From Planctomycetaceae bacterium UBA6172 (GTDB taxonomy: Bacteria; Planctomycetota; Planctomycetia; Pirellulales; Pirellulaceae), in NCBI GenBank assembly GCA_002422955.1, contig DITY01000072.1, positions 1 to 7,664 on the forward strand: a DNA stretch of 7,664 bases. Reading direction: 5' to 3'. A program made the position numbers and the translations under genes. Each line of letters begins with the position of its first letter. The stretch's first letter is position 1. Shown piece after piece: positions 1 to 7,189 of this stretch. The notes beneath the pieces were generated by a model. It made no database searches. It saw nothing but the letters and a program-made list of their open reading frames with translations, and was not told where the DNA came from.

Positions 1-2445
1 CTGGGGAACCTCGTTCGCGAGATCAACGGCGACACCCGGCCGCTGGCGGTCGCGCGGGAAGTGACCTTTTTGTTCCATGGCGACGGCCCGCTGAAAATTC
101 GCCTCAGCGAACCCGACGTCGCGGGGCGCACCGAGTTGCTGGTCAACCCGACCGTCGCCGCCTCGCCGACGGCTCACGCCGAACTGCTCGCCCAGTGGTG
201 GCAAGGCTACACCGCCGCGCTGCAGCAACAGATCGCACTCGGCGATTACCCACCGATCATCGAGAACTATCTGATCGCGCTCCTTTCCGGACGGCTGAAC
301 CTGCCGCTGCCGGAAAATTTTGCCGCCACCGAAGGTTCCGGCGACGCGTCGATCTGGTCGATCCTCAAGCTGCTGGCCGGTGCCCAAGGGGTCCGCGACG
401 AGGTGCTTCGCCACGCCGCCACAGGCTTGAACGGGCCGGTCGAAATCGCCAGCCTACCGCTGCCAGCACCACCCGCCTGGGACGAGACCCCCACGCCGCA
501 GCCTGAGGGAGACATCCCGATCGAATCGACCGTCGAACGCGTGCCGCCCGAATGCTTTTATATCCGGTTCGGCTCGTTCGAGAATTATCTTTGGATCCGC
601 GATCTGGCGAGCGAGTTCGGGGGCGACGTCGGCCGGATGATCACCTTGCGGAGCCTGACCGATAACTCGTCCCAACGGATCGAGAACCAGCTCTGGTTGA
701 AAATGTCGGACCTGTCCCGCGTCCTTGGCAATTCGGTCATCGAGGACCAAGCCTTGATCGGTCGCGACCTGTTCCTGGCCGAAGGGGCATCGCTCGGCAT
801 CCTGTTTCGCGCCCGCAACACCTTCCTGCTTCGCACATCGCTGGAAGGGGATCGCACGGCGCTGCTGCGTTCGGATCCCGCGGTTACCCAAAGCACCGAA
901 CGGATCCTCGATCGGGACGTGTCGCTGATCTCCACCCCCGACAATCGCGTCCGGTCATTCCTGGTGGTGGACGGCGAGTACATCTTCGTCAGCAACAGTC
1001 GCAAGCTGATCGAACGGTTCCTCGAAGTCGGCCGCAGCGGCCAGTCGCTCGGCAAAACCGCCGAGTTTCGCTTGGCTCGCCAGTTCGTCCCGCTCGATCG
1101 CAACGACACCCTGTTCGCCTACTTCTCGCCCCAAATGCTGGCCGGCCTGGTCAGCCCTGAGTATCTGATCGAGCTTCATCGGCGCGTCGAATCGCAAGCC
1201 GACATGGCGTTGCTCGGCCTGGCGCGGCTCGCTTCCGCGGCGGAGTCGCAGCCGCTGCACGAAATCGATGACCTGATCGAGGCGGGGTTCCTGCCGGTCG
1301 GCTTCGGCAAACGCGCCGACGGCAGCGGTCTGGTCGCGGTCGGCGATACGATCGTCGATTCGCTTCGCGGCGCTCGCGGCACGCTGCTGCCGATCGTCGA
1401 CTCGCCACCGACGCTGGTCACCGCCCAAGAAGACGCCTGGTATCGGCAGATCGCCGACTTCCACAGCAACGAGTGGCGGCAGATGGACCCGGTCTTTGTC
1501 GGACTCCGGCGTTCGACAAGCCCTGACTCGCCAGGGATCGAACGGTTGGAAGTTCACGGCGAAATCGCCCCCTGGTCACCGGAAAAGTATGGCAAGATCG
1601 CCAAACAACTCGGCCCGCCAACCAAGCTGAAGATCGACTTCGCCCCCGATGACGTGGTCGCGGCCCAAGCCCATGTCGTCAGCGACCAACTGAACGGAGG
1701 CATCCCGCCGCACCACCTGTTCGCCGCGATCAAAGACGCGGCATTACCCGACCCGAAGGACTTTGGCGGCATCCTGTCCGCTTTCGGAGCCCTGCGACAA
1801 CTTCCCGGCTACATCGGTGCCTGGCCGTTTCCCGGATTGATCGATCGCCTGCCGCTGGGGATCGGCCGTGGCCAACCGGTCGGCCCGGGAATGACGCGGT
1901 TGATCGGCGGACTCTACCGCTTCCAAGGTGGTGGCTTCAGCATCCTGTCGTTCCAACGCGAAGTGCTCGAAGCCTCGCTGCCCCACATCGTCGCCGACGA
2001 AGCCCCCGACGAGGCCCAAGTCCGCGTCCGGGCCGCGACGCTGCAAGGCACGCAGATCGAATCGTGGGTCAATCAGCAGTTTTACGAACGGGCCGCGCGG
2101 GCCTCCCGCGCCGGCAGCGACCTGCTCGGGTTGGTCACCCGCCAATTGAAAGTCGACCGCGAGCAGGCCCCCCAGGTCGTCGGCGAATTGCTCAGCGGCA
2201 TATTGCAAGATCCGCTCGGCGGCGAGTTCCAATTGGTCGCGGACGACCGTTCGGCCACGGCGACCAAACGCTGGGTCAGCACCGCATGGGGCGGCCTCTT
2301 CGCGCCGCCAGCACTCGCCCCGCCGGGCTACGAAGCCCCACCGCTACTATGGTTCCGCGGCGGTTCCGCCAACCTGACCCAACTCGCCGATCGCGTGATC
2401 GTCGACGCGGTGGTTGATGTCCAACGCGCGAGCTCCGACCGTTGA
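1..2445 (+). CDS. Large planctomycete-type protein of unknown function, 5' truncated by the window edge
   Basis: The frame is open from base 1 to the TGA at 2443-2445, giving 814 visible residues. A GTG at 61 could be read as a start, but the 20 codons before it are stop-free and protein-like, so I treat the gene as entering from the left. I do not recognise a named family. Visible residues 1-150 are mixed helical sequence. About 152-170 is a Pro-rich linker. From about 180 comes a globular region beginning E-C-F-Y-I-R-F-G-S-F, followed by alternating strand and helix, including a segment that reads F-L-V-V-D-G-E-Y-I-F-V-S-N-S. This layout recalls the DUF3352-like proteins of unknown function found in planctomycetes, but I cannot confirm membership. 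I see one cysteine, no membrane segment and no catalytic motif in the visible part. A signal peptide or anchor could lie upstream. Coding is very likely; function is unknown. Confidence 0.85.
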   Translation: MGNLVREINGDTRPLAVAREVTFLFHGDGPLKIRLSEPDVAGRTELLVNPTVAASPTAHAELLAQWWQGYTAALQQQIALGDYPPIIENYLIALLSGRLNLPLPENFAATEGSGDASIWSILKLLAGAQGVRDEVLRHAATGLNGPVEIASLPLPAPPAWDETPTPQPEGDIPIESTVERVPPECFYIRFGSFENYLWIRDLASEFGGDVGRMITLRSLTDNSSQRIENQLWLKMSDLSRVLGNSVIEDQALIGRDLFLAEGASLGILFRARNTFLLRTSLEGDRTALLRSDPAVTQSTERILDRDVSLISTPDNRVRSFLVVDGEYIFVSNSRKLIERFLEVGRSGQSLGKTAEFRLARQFVPLDRNDTLFAYFSPQMLAGLVSPEYLIELHRRVESQADMALLGLARLASAAESQPLHEIDDLIEAGFLPVGFGKRADGSGLVAVGDTIVDSLRGARGTLLPIVDSPPTLVTAQEDAWYRQIADFHSNEWRQMDPVFVGLRRSTSPDSPGIERLEVHGEIAPWSPEKYGKIAKQLGPPTKLKIDFAPDDVVAAQAHVVSDQLNGGIPPHHLFAAIKDAALPDPKDFGGILSAFGALRQLPGYIGAWPFPGLIDRLPLGIGRGQPVGPGMTRLIGGLYRFQGGGFSILSFQREVLEASLPHIVADEAPDEAQVRVRAATLQGTQIESWVNQQFYERAARASRAGSDLLGLVTRQLKVDREQAPQVVGELLSGILQDPLGGEFQLVADDRSATATKRWVSTAWGGLFAPPALAPPGYEAPPLLWFRGGSANLTQLADRVIVDAVVDVQRASSDR

Positions 2446-2494
2446 GCCGCGTGCGTTCCCAACCGGGGTGGCGTGATCGACATGATCGACGTTT

Positions 2495-2506
2495 AGCCCC
2501 GGGGCT
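2495..2506. repeat. Perfect 12-bp palindrome after the large orphan gene
   Basis: AGCCCC is followed directly by GGGGCT, a perfect palindrome 50 bases after the stop of the upstream gene. Just before it, TGATCGAC occurs twice (2474-2481 and 2483-2490). It could be part of a transcription end or a protein-binding site. No T-tract follows. Confidence 0.4.
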
Positions 2507-2516
2507 CCCCAACGAC

Positions 2517-2545
2517 CCGCCGTCAAATAGAATGCCCGACGGCGG
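2517..2545 (+). terminator. 8-bp GC-rich hairpin, possible terminator; TAGAAT in its loop
   Basis: CCGCCGTC (2517-2524) pairs perfectly with GACGGCGG (2538-2545) around a 13-base loop. It lies 71 bases after the stop of the large gene, where a terminator is expected, but only two T residues follow, so it is not a canonical intrinsic terminator. The loop holds TAGAAT (2528-2533), one base from the -10 consensus TATAAT and suitably placed to start a transcript toward the dehydrogenase gene. No convincing -35 box lies 16-18 bases upstream. The site may therefore be a terminator, a promoter element, or both. Confidence 0.4.
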
Positions 2546-2571
2546 TTCACACGGTGAATTCGGCCTGGCCA

Positions 2572-2603
2572 GCGGCGCCTGCTCCGCGGAGCGATAGCGC
2601 CGT
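2572..2603 (+). promoter_or_regulatory. Composite stem-loop in the presumed leader of the dehydrogenase gene
   Basis: The outer arms CGGCGC (2573-2578) and GCGCCG (2597-2602) pair over six bases, with a possible extra G-T pair outside. They enclose a perfect 12-bp palindrome, GCTCCGCGGAGC (2581-2592), separated by small unpaired stretches. If transcription begins near the TAGAAT box, this fold lies in the 5' leader about 75 bases before the GTG start. I recognise no known riboswitch or leader RNA. Confidence 0.35.
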
Positions 2604-2677
2604 GGTCATCATTCAAAGCAAAATTTCACGAAGGTTCGGTCGTCCCCACGGGCACCAAGCCGAAGGGGTATTCCGAC

Positions 2678-3475
2678 GTGGCGGAGCGAGATTCCAGTCC
2701 GAAGTTGCCGGGCATTCGGCTGTTTGACCTCACCGGCCGCGTGGCGCTGATCACGGGCGGAACGAAGGGGCTGGGTACCGCCATGGCCGCTGGGTTGGCC
2801 TCGGCCGGCGCCGCCGTCGCCGTCTGCGGTCGCTCGACCGAGGAGGCCCAGAGCGTTGCCCAGCAACTCGCTGCCGATTACAACGTCGCGACTTTGGGAC
2901 TGGCCGCGGATGTCACGCAAACGGCCGACATCGAGAACCTGATCCGTCAGGTCGAAGCCACGTTCGGCCGCCTTGACATCCTGATCAACAACGCGGGCAT
3001 CAACATCCGTGGCCCGATCGAAACGCTGACCCTGGACGAGTTTCGCAAGGTCCAGCAGGTCAATGTCGAAGCGGTCTGGGAAGTGACCCGTGCCGCCCTA
3101 CCCCTGCTGCGTCAAAGTCCCGCTGGCCGGATCGTCAACATGGCCAGCACCTTGGGGATTGTCGGCCTGGCGAATCGCACCCCCTACGCGAGCAGCAAGG
3201 GGGCGATCGTTCAGATGACCCGCGCCTTGGGGTTGGAATTGGCCGACACGCCGATCCGAGTGAATGCGATCTGCCCCGGACCGTTCTTAACCCCGATGAA
3301 CGTACCGATCGCCGATACCGAGGAAGCAAAGCGATTCATCGTCGGCGCCGTCGCGCTCGGACGCTGGGGCGACTTGGCCGAGATCCAAGGGGCCGCGATC
3401 TACCTTGCCAGTGACGCCTCGAGTTTCACCACCGGCAGCCTGATGGTCGTCGACGGCGGCTGGACCGCTCGCTAG
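2678..3475 (+). CDS. Classical short-chain dehydrogenase/reductase (SDR family), probably a sugar-acid or FabG-type oxidoreductase
   Basis: A 265-residue protein, typical for a classical SDR, predicted cytoplasmic. The Rossmann fold begins F-D-L-T-G-R-V-A-L-I-T-G-G with the cofactor glycines in T26-G-G-T-K-G-L-G33. D78 follows in A-A-D-V, N104-N-A-G107 is the structural motif, and the catalytic tetrad is N129, S157, Y170 and K174 (Y-A-S-S-K). P200-G-P202 and the C-terminal V-V-D-G-G-W are also standard. Arg52 right after the second strand (C-G-R-S) favours NADP(H), though this is only a tendency. The F-D-L-T-G opening is common in gluconate 5-dehydrogenase and 2-deoxy-gluconate 3-dehydrogenase-like members, but FabG-like enzymes share it, so the substrate is not assigned. 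The start is GTG; no other in-frame start lies nearby upstream, and AAGGGG at 2663-2668 sits nine bases before it as a plausible ribosome site. It appears to be a single-gene unit, convergent with the EEP gene. Confidence 0.95.
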   Translation: MAERDSSPKLPGIRLFDLTGRVALITGGTKGLGTAMAAGLASAGAAVAVCGRSTEEAQSVAQQLAADYNVATLGLAADVTQTADIENLIRQVEATFGRLDILINNAGINIRGPIETLTLDEFRKVQQVNVEAVWEVTRAALPLLRQSPAGRIVNMASTLGIVGLANRTPYASSKGAIVQMTRALGLELADTPIRVNAICPGPFLTPMNVPIADTEEAKRFIVGAVALGRWGDLAEIQGAAIYLASDASSFTTGSLMVVDGGWTAR

Positions 3476-3512
3476 CCCGCCTTCCGCCAACCACGGCTAA
3501 GTTTCCGTCACC

Positions 3513-3545
3513 TTTCCGCATCATCGCAGGTTCCGGATGCGGAGA
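3513..3545. terminator. Hairpin between convergent genes, possible bidirectional terminator
   Basis: TCCGCATC (3515-3522) pairs perfectly with GATGCGGA (3536-3543) around a 13-base loop, and one wobble plus one T-A pair extend the stem to about ten. It lies 37 bases after the dehydrogenase stop and about 40 bases after the EEP stop on the other strand. No T-run follows on either strand, so termination is inferred from position and structure. Confidence 0.5.
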
Positions 3546-3549
3546 TGCC

Positions 3550-3566
3550 TCCCCATCATCGGGGGA
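3550..3566. terminator. Second short hairpin between the convergent genes
   Basis: TCCCC (3550-3554) can pair with GGGGA (3562-3566) across a seven-base loop, 20 bases before the EEP stop codon. It may act with the preceding larger hairpin. A five-pair stem is weak evidence alone. Confidence 0.3.
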
Positions 3567-3586
3567 CGCGAGTCATCCTCGATCGC

Positions 3587-4750
3587 TCATTCGAAGGCGA
3601 TGTCGACCCAGACGAGGCGATGATCGCTCGAGCGACGATCCAGGCCGACCAAATCGGCCAGCGGTTCGTCCGCGGCGGGCCAAAACACACCGCTGGCAAC
3701 GACTTGCAAATCCCGCGACGGCAAGACGTAATCGAGGCGTCCCCAGTTGGATGTCGCGGCCGCCGCTTGCTCACGGGGAATGTCTCGCTTGGCCGCGAGC
3801 CCGCCACGACTGGTGGGACGCGGGTCCTGAATTCTCGGATGATCCAACAATTGCCGAATGGGAGCCACTCCTTCCAAGAGTTCTCCTTTGTCTGGGTCAG
3901 CGTTCAAATCCCCCATCACCACAAACGACTGGTCCGCCGGTAACCCACCGCGCGTCCCCGCATCATCGATCAGATAAGCGGCGACGTCCCCACCCCTGAT
4001 GTAATCGCTCCACAGGCGAATCTCATCGTGATTGCGGCGGCCGTTGCGGTTCTCGGGCCCATCAAACACCGGCGGTGTCGGGTGCGAAGCGAGGACGTGG
4101 ACCGTTCGACCGCCAATCCGTAGCGGCACGTCCCAATGACTCTTGCTCGACAACCGCAACTGATCCGCGATCCCGGCGGGATACCAGTCCGCGCGCCCCG
4201 CGGTCCCGTCGGGCATCTGATGCCCGGGCATGTCGCGCCACAGGAACTTCTGGAACGTCCGCGCGGCCTGGCGATCGATCGGCACCCGGCTGTACAAGGC
4301 CATCCCGTATTGTCCCGGATATCGCCCGTAACCCCAAGCGTCATCAGGCCCGTCCGACTGACCGTCGCGATTCAGATCGAGCCCGCTGGGAACTCCCGTG
4401 TTGACCGGCTCGAACCAGACTTCCGGATAGCTCAACGGCGCCTCTCCCTGCTGGCCGAAGGCGAGGTATCGTTCGGCGAACAGCCTCGCATTCTCGCGGG
4501 CGTCGTCGAAGTCGATCTCGTTGACCAGCAGCACGTCGGGGCGGACCCGTTGCAGGATCGTTGCCGCCGCCAGCAACTGCGGATCGGTCCCTCGCCCCGA
4601 CTCGGGGTCAAAGCGATCGAGCTTCTCGCGGCTCAATTCCCAAATGTTGAACGTCGCAAAACGCAACGACTCAGCCTTCGCGTGATGCGTCCCGCCAGAT
4701 GCCCACAGGAGCAGCATGCCGATCGATACCAACCAGTTCGCACGGATCAT
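3587..4750 (-). CDS. Secreted endonuclease/exonuclease/phosphatase (EEP) family enzyme
   Basis: A 387-residue protein exported by a signal peptide: M-I-R-A-N-W, a hydrophobic core through L-L-L-W-A-S-G-G, and a likely cut after A-K-A26. That signal chooses the ATG at 4750; a GTG at 4837 in the same frame would add 29 non-signal-like residues. The EEP core motifs are all present: N35 in F-A-T-F-N-I-W, metal-binding E78 in L-L-V-N-E-I-D, H223 in A-S-H-P-T-P-P, D281/N283 in M-G-D-L-N-A-D-P, D340 in R-L-D-Y-V, and S375-D-H377. Catalysis should be metal-dependent phosphodiester or phosphomonoester hydrolysis outside the cytoplasm; DNA, RNA or organophosphate substrates cannot be told apart. Residues 125-133 (D-L-N-R-D-G-Q-S-D) resemble a calcium-binding loop and precede D-A-W-G-Y-G-R-Y-P-G-Q-Y-G-M, a stretch I associate with the secreted EEP subgroup. 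No clear Shine-Dalgarno site precedes the start. It lies 150 bases downstream of the TolC gene on the same strand. Confidence 0.92.
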   Translation of the reverse strand: MIRANWLVSIGMLLLWASGGTHHAKAESLRFATFNIWELSREKLDRFDPESGRGTDPQLLAAATILQRVRPDVLLVNEIDFDDARENARLFAERYLAFGQQGEAPLSYPEVWFEPVNTGVPSGLDLNRDGQSDGPDDAWGYGRYPGQYGMALYSRVPIDRQAARTFQKFLWRDMPGHQMPDGTAGRADWYPAGIADQLRLSSKSHWDVPLRIGGRTVHVLASHPTPPVFDGPENRNGRRNHDEIRLWSDYIRGGDVAAYLIDDAGTRGGLPADQSFVVMGDLNADPDKGELLEGVAPIRQLLDHPRIQDPRPTSRGGLAAKRDIPREQAAAATSNWGRLDYVLPSRDLQVVASGVFWPAADEPLADLVGLDRRSSDHRLVWVDIAFE

Positions 4751-4900
4751 GAGACAGGACCATTCCGGTTTAGAGAACTTGCAGGGCCAAAACCCCCAAT
4801 TCTCACGCTGCCACCGGAACTCGCCATTCGCCTTCACGCGTAATTCATCAAACCGCCGCGGTCGGCTGCCTTACCCTCAGCCCCGCAAACCTCAGGTCGC
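4751..4900 (-). other. Intergenic spacer between the TolC-family and EEP genes
   Basis: These 150 bases separate two genes read in the same direction. I see no strong terminator and no convincing -35/-10 pair, so co-transcription is possible but the distance is long for a tight operon. A CCGCCGCGG stretch (about 4853-4861) can form only a weak, tight stem. A GTG-started extension of the EEP reading frame covers 4751-4837 but is disfavoured by the signal peptide at 4750. Confidence 0.4.
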
Positions 4901-6919
4901 TCAACGACGCGTGACCGGAGCAGCCGCTTTGGCTTGATCGTTTTCGATGATCTCCGCGTCACCCGGCTTGATCATTTCAACGGGGGTTGGGGCAAACTTC
5001 TGAGCGGGCGGACCTAGCGGGTCAGAGCCCAACTCCGGCACGGCGTTCACCCCGGCGGGTTCCCCGATCACCACCGGTGCCGGGAAGAGGCTCGACGCCG
5101 ACGTCGCTTCCGCATGCACCACTCCCAGATAATCGAGCAGCGTCCCTTTCTCGAAGTGGACGTTCTTGAGTGACAGCGCGTACTCGGTGCGCGACCGGAA
5201 GTACTGGCTTCCCGCTTCCGCCAACCGCCGCTGGGCATCCAACACCGCGATCAGTTCGACCCCGTCCTTCTCATAGGCGGCCTCGACCGCCTCCACCTGC
5301 TGCGTTGCCGCCAGGTAGCGGTTGTAGTTGGTCTGCATGACCAAGTAGGCGCGATCGACTTCGGCGACGGCCAACCCCAGCCCATACAAAACTTCTTCCT
5401 GCTGGGCGCGCAGCAACGCCCGTTCCCGACTGAGCCTCAAGTTCGCGTTGCGTTCCGCTGCCCGCGCTTGGCGAAAACCGACCGGCAGCGAATATTCCAA
5501 GCCCGCTTGCCACTCGTTGAAATCGCCGCTGGTCAGGTCCTGATAGGCGTTGTCGAACCGGCCCCCGTCGCCGTCGATGTCGAGCAGATTGCTGCCAAAG
5601 CCGCGGACTCGATAACGCCCGAACATGTCCAACTGAGGGAGCAAAAAGTTGCGGGCGGCGGTCAATTCCAATTCCGCGCGATTCACCATCAACCGCTGGC
5701 GTCGGAGTTCCCCGCGGCGACTGAGCGCCTCGGTGGTGACCGTCGGCCAATCGAACACGACGTTCGCCGTCGGCGGTTCGTCGATCGGCAAGATCAGCCG
5801 GCCGGCATCGGGCGGAACGTTCATGATCAGCCGCAAACGTCGCTCGTTGACCAGCACGCCGGGCAAGCCGCGGAAGGTCCCTGGCAGTGACCCGTTGTTG
5901 GTCCGCGTGCCGTCCAATGGTCGGCCGGCTAAGGAGTCCTGCGCCTCCGCCTCAAAGCGAAAGAACTGCTCACGGGCTTGCGCCTCGCGTTCCGCTTCGC
6001 CGCCGCGCCGGCCGGACAGATTGAGCGCTTCGATCCGCCGCCAAGTTTCCAACGCCACATCCCGCGCCCGTACCTTAGCGTCGAGGTCGCGGTAGGCGAA
6101 GTACAAATCCCAATAAGCGTTCTCGACGTCGCTGACGAAATCTCGCAGACCGATCTCGAACTCCGCCAAGCTCACATCCGCGCGAACTCGCGCGACCATC
6201 ACGCCGTTGTAATTGCCGATCACCGAGTTCGGTCCGGCGATCTGGTTGAACTGCAACCCGCTCCCTTGCAGCAACGGGTGCCGGGCTTCGGCCTGGTACC
6301 AAACGTTCCAAGCGCCACGCGGGAAGGTGTTGGCGACGTTGTTGTCGAGGTCATGGTCGATGTGCTGAGCGACCGTGAAACGCGAACCGTAAGCCGTCCG
6401 CTTCGACAGCCCGGTATCCCAAGAGTTGAGCTGTCCGTTGAGGAAACCGAGCGTCCCCGCCGTCTGATTGTTGAGTCGGCGGTCGATCTTCTCGCTGGAG
6501 AAATCGGAGTCGATCCGCGCGTCAAACTCGCTCAACGCCGCTTCCACCCCAAACCGCGGGTCGGTCTCGATCACCGCCGGATCCATCGCCGTCATCGCCG
6601 TCTCGGGCGAACGAATGACACTCCCACCCAAATCCCGCAGCACCGGCGAATTGCTCAGCGCGATCCGGACCGCTTCCTGCAGCCCCAATTCCCAGCGACC
6701 CAGGTTAGCCATGTCCTTCAGCGTCCGCGGCGCGACCGCGGACTGAGTCACAATTTCGTCGTCACTCAACGGCTCGGTGCGAATGTTCCACACCGTGGCG
6801 GGAATCACCGCCGACTCACGCGCTGCGGGAACTGCTGGACGCGTGCCACGGCATCCCCATGCGAAGATAAATGCCAATAGCACCGCGGTCGTCGAGCCGA
6901 GTCGGTTCCACTGGTTCAT
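4901..6919 (-). CDS. TolC-family outer-membrane efflux protein (putative lipoprotein)
   Basis: A 672-residue protein of the outer membrane efflux (OEP) family, which forms trimeric channel-tunnels for type I secretion or RND/ABC efflux. Residues 1-23 are an export signal (N-R, then a hydrophobic run) ending A-W-G-C23. This looks like a lipobox, but Trp at -2 is unusual, so lipidation is uncertain. The first OEP repeat starts near 76 (W-E-L-G-L-Q-E-A-V-R-I-A-L) and includes R-H-P-L-L-Q-G-S-G-L (213-222) and helical E-N-A-Y-W-D-L-Y-F-A-Y (266-276). The second covers about 390-600, with N-F-L-L-P-Q-L-D (424-431) and the hallmark C-terminal helix L-D-A-Q-R-R-L-A-E-A (560-569) ending G-T-L-L-D-Y-L-G-V. 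A Pro-rich tail of about 70 residues (601-672) follows, and the first repeat carries extra loop sequence, making it longer than the roughly 450-500 residues of classic TolC. The ATG start precedes a good signal peptide; no Shine-Dalgarno site is evident. It is divergent from a possible efflux-adaptor gene. Confidence 0.93.
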   Translation of the reverse strand: MNQWNRLGSTTAVLLAFIFAWGCRGTRPAVPAARESAVIPATVWNIRTEPLSDDEIVTQSAVAPRTLKDMANLGRWELGLQEAVRIALSNSPVLRDLGGSVIRSPETAMTAMDPAVIETDPRFGVEAALSEFDARIDSDFSSEKIDRRLNNQTAGTLGFLNGQLNSWDTGLSKRTAYGSRFTVAQHIDHDLDNNVANTFPRGAWNVWYQAEARHPLLQGSGLQFNQIAGPNSVIGNYNGVMVARVRADVSLAEFEIGLRDFVSDVENAYWDLYFAYRDLDAKVRARDVALETWRRIEALNLSGRRGGEAEREAQAREQFFRFEAEAQDSLAGRPLDGTRTNNGSLPGTFRGLPGVLVNERRLRLIMNVPPDAGRLILPIDEPPTANVVFDWPTVTTEALSRRGELRRQRLMVNRAELELTAARNFLLPQLDMFGRYRVRGFGSNLLDIDGDGGRFDNAYQDLTSGDFNEWQAGLEYSLPVGFRQARAAERNANLRLSRERALLRAQQEEVLYGLGLAVAEVDRAYLVMQTNYNRYLAATQQVEAVEAAYEKDGVELIAVLDAQRRLAEAGSQYFRSRTEYALSLKNVHFEKGTLLDYLGVVHAEATSASSLFPAPVVIGEPAGVNAVPELGSDPLGPPAQKFAPTPVEMIKPGDAEIIENDQAKAAAPVTRR

Positions 6920-6990
6920 GGCGTGGCGTTAACATGCGTCAATGCAGCGCGGAAGGCCGAGCCGAATCGATCGGGTTGGCGATACGGATT

Positions 6991-7016
6991 CCGTTATCGT
7001 TCGTGTATCGAACGGT
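6991..7016. repeat. Inverted repeat in the divergent intergenic region
   Basis: CGTTCG (6998-7003) and CGAACG (7009-7014) form a perfect inverted repeat with a five-base centre, extendable by a G-T and an A-T pair. CCGTT (6991-6995) and AACGG (7011-7015) offer an alternative pairing. It lies 70-100 bases upstream of the TolC start, a suitable place for an operator of either gene. No regulator is visible to match it with. Confidence 0.35.
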
Positions 7017-7080
7017 TGTGACGAAAGGAACAATCATTCGGCCCAAGTTGTCCAAGATTGACGGTTAATCCGCGTGAAAC

Positions 7081-7094
7081 GGGGTTCTGTCCCC
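7081..7094. repeat. Short GGGG/CCCC hairpin with TTCTGT loop
   Basis: GGGG and CCCC flank TTCTGT, preceded by GAAAC and followed by TAAAG. Short elements with a GGGG-CTGT-CCCC style core recur between genes in several GC-rich phyla, including planctomycetes, sometimes as REP-like repeats. One copy here cannot show that it is dispersed. Confidence 0.35.
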
Positions 7095-7116
7095 TAAAGT
7101 TCAAGCTATCCCCTTA

Positions 7117-7134
7117 GCTTTCCTGGCTTTCCTG
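7117..7134. repeat. Perfect 9-bp tandem repeat (GCTTTCCTG x2)
   Basis: GCTTTCCTG occurs twice back to back at 7117-7125 and 7126-7134, in an unusually pyrimidine-rich stretch upstream of the rightmost gene. It could be a tandem binding site or a recent slippage product. The rest of 6920-7194 shows no gene that I can support; TTGACG at 7058-7063 is -35-like but lacks a fitting -10 downstream. Confidence 0.5.
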
Positions 7135-7189
7135 ATTTCTAGGGTTTACGGTTGTGGGAACCTTACCCGCCCCATTTTGGGCCGAGGGC

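Noticed and set aside
61..63. GTG at 61 as the true start of the large orphan gene
   Set aside because: The frame is open through base 1 with protein-like codons and no ribosome site precedes the GTG, so the gene most likely begins outside the window.
955..1557. 200-codon open frame on the - strand inside the large orphan gene
   Set aside because: It overlaps fully with the long sense frame, and its Arg/Asp/Gln-rich sequence resembles no known protein.
4751..4837. GTG-initiated N-terminal extension of the EEP protein
   Set aside because: The added 29 residues would place the signal peptide internally; the ATG at 4750 begins a textbook signal peptide.
4136..4843. 235-codon open frame on the + strand opposite the EEP gene
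   Set aside because: It is antisense to an enzyme with all its catalytic motifs, and its composition is that of a shadow frame.
5978..6880. 300-codon open frame on the + strand inside the TolC gene
   Set aside because: It is antisense to a clear TolC-family coding sequence, has an Arg/Pro/His-rich composition typical of GC-rich shadow frames, and shows no family motif.
6871..7068. 65-codon open frame on the + strand spanning the TolC start
   Set aside because: It starts inside the antisense of the TolC signal peptide, has no clear ribosome site and no recognisable features; a small gene cannot be fully excluded.
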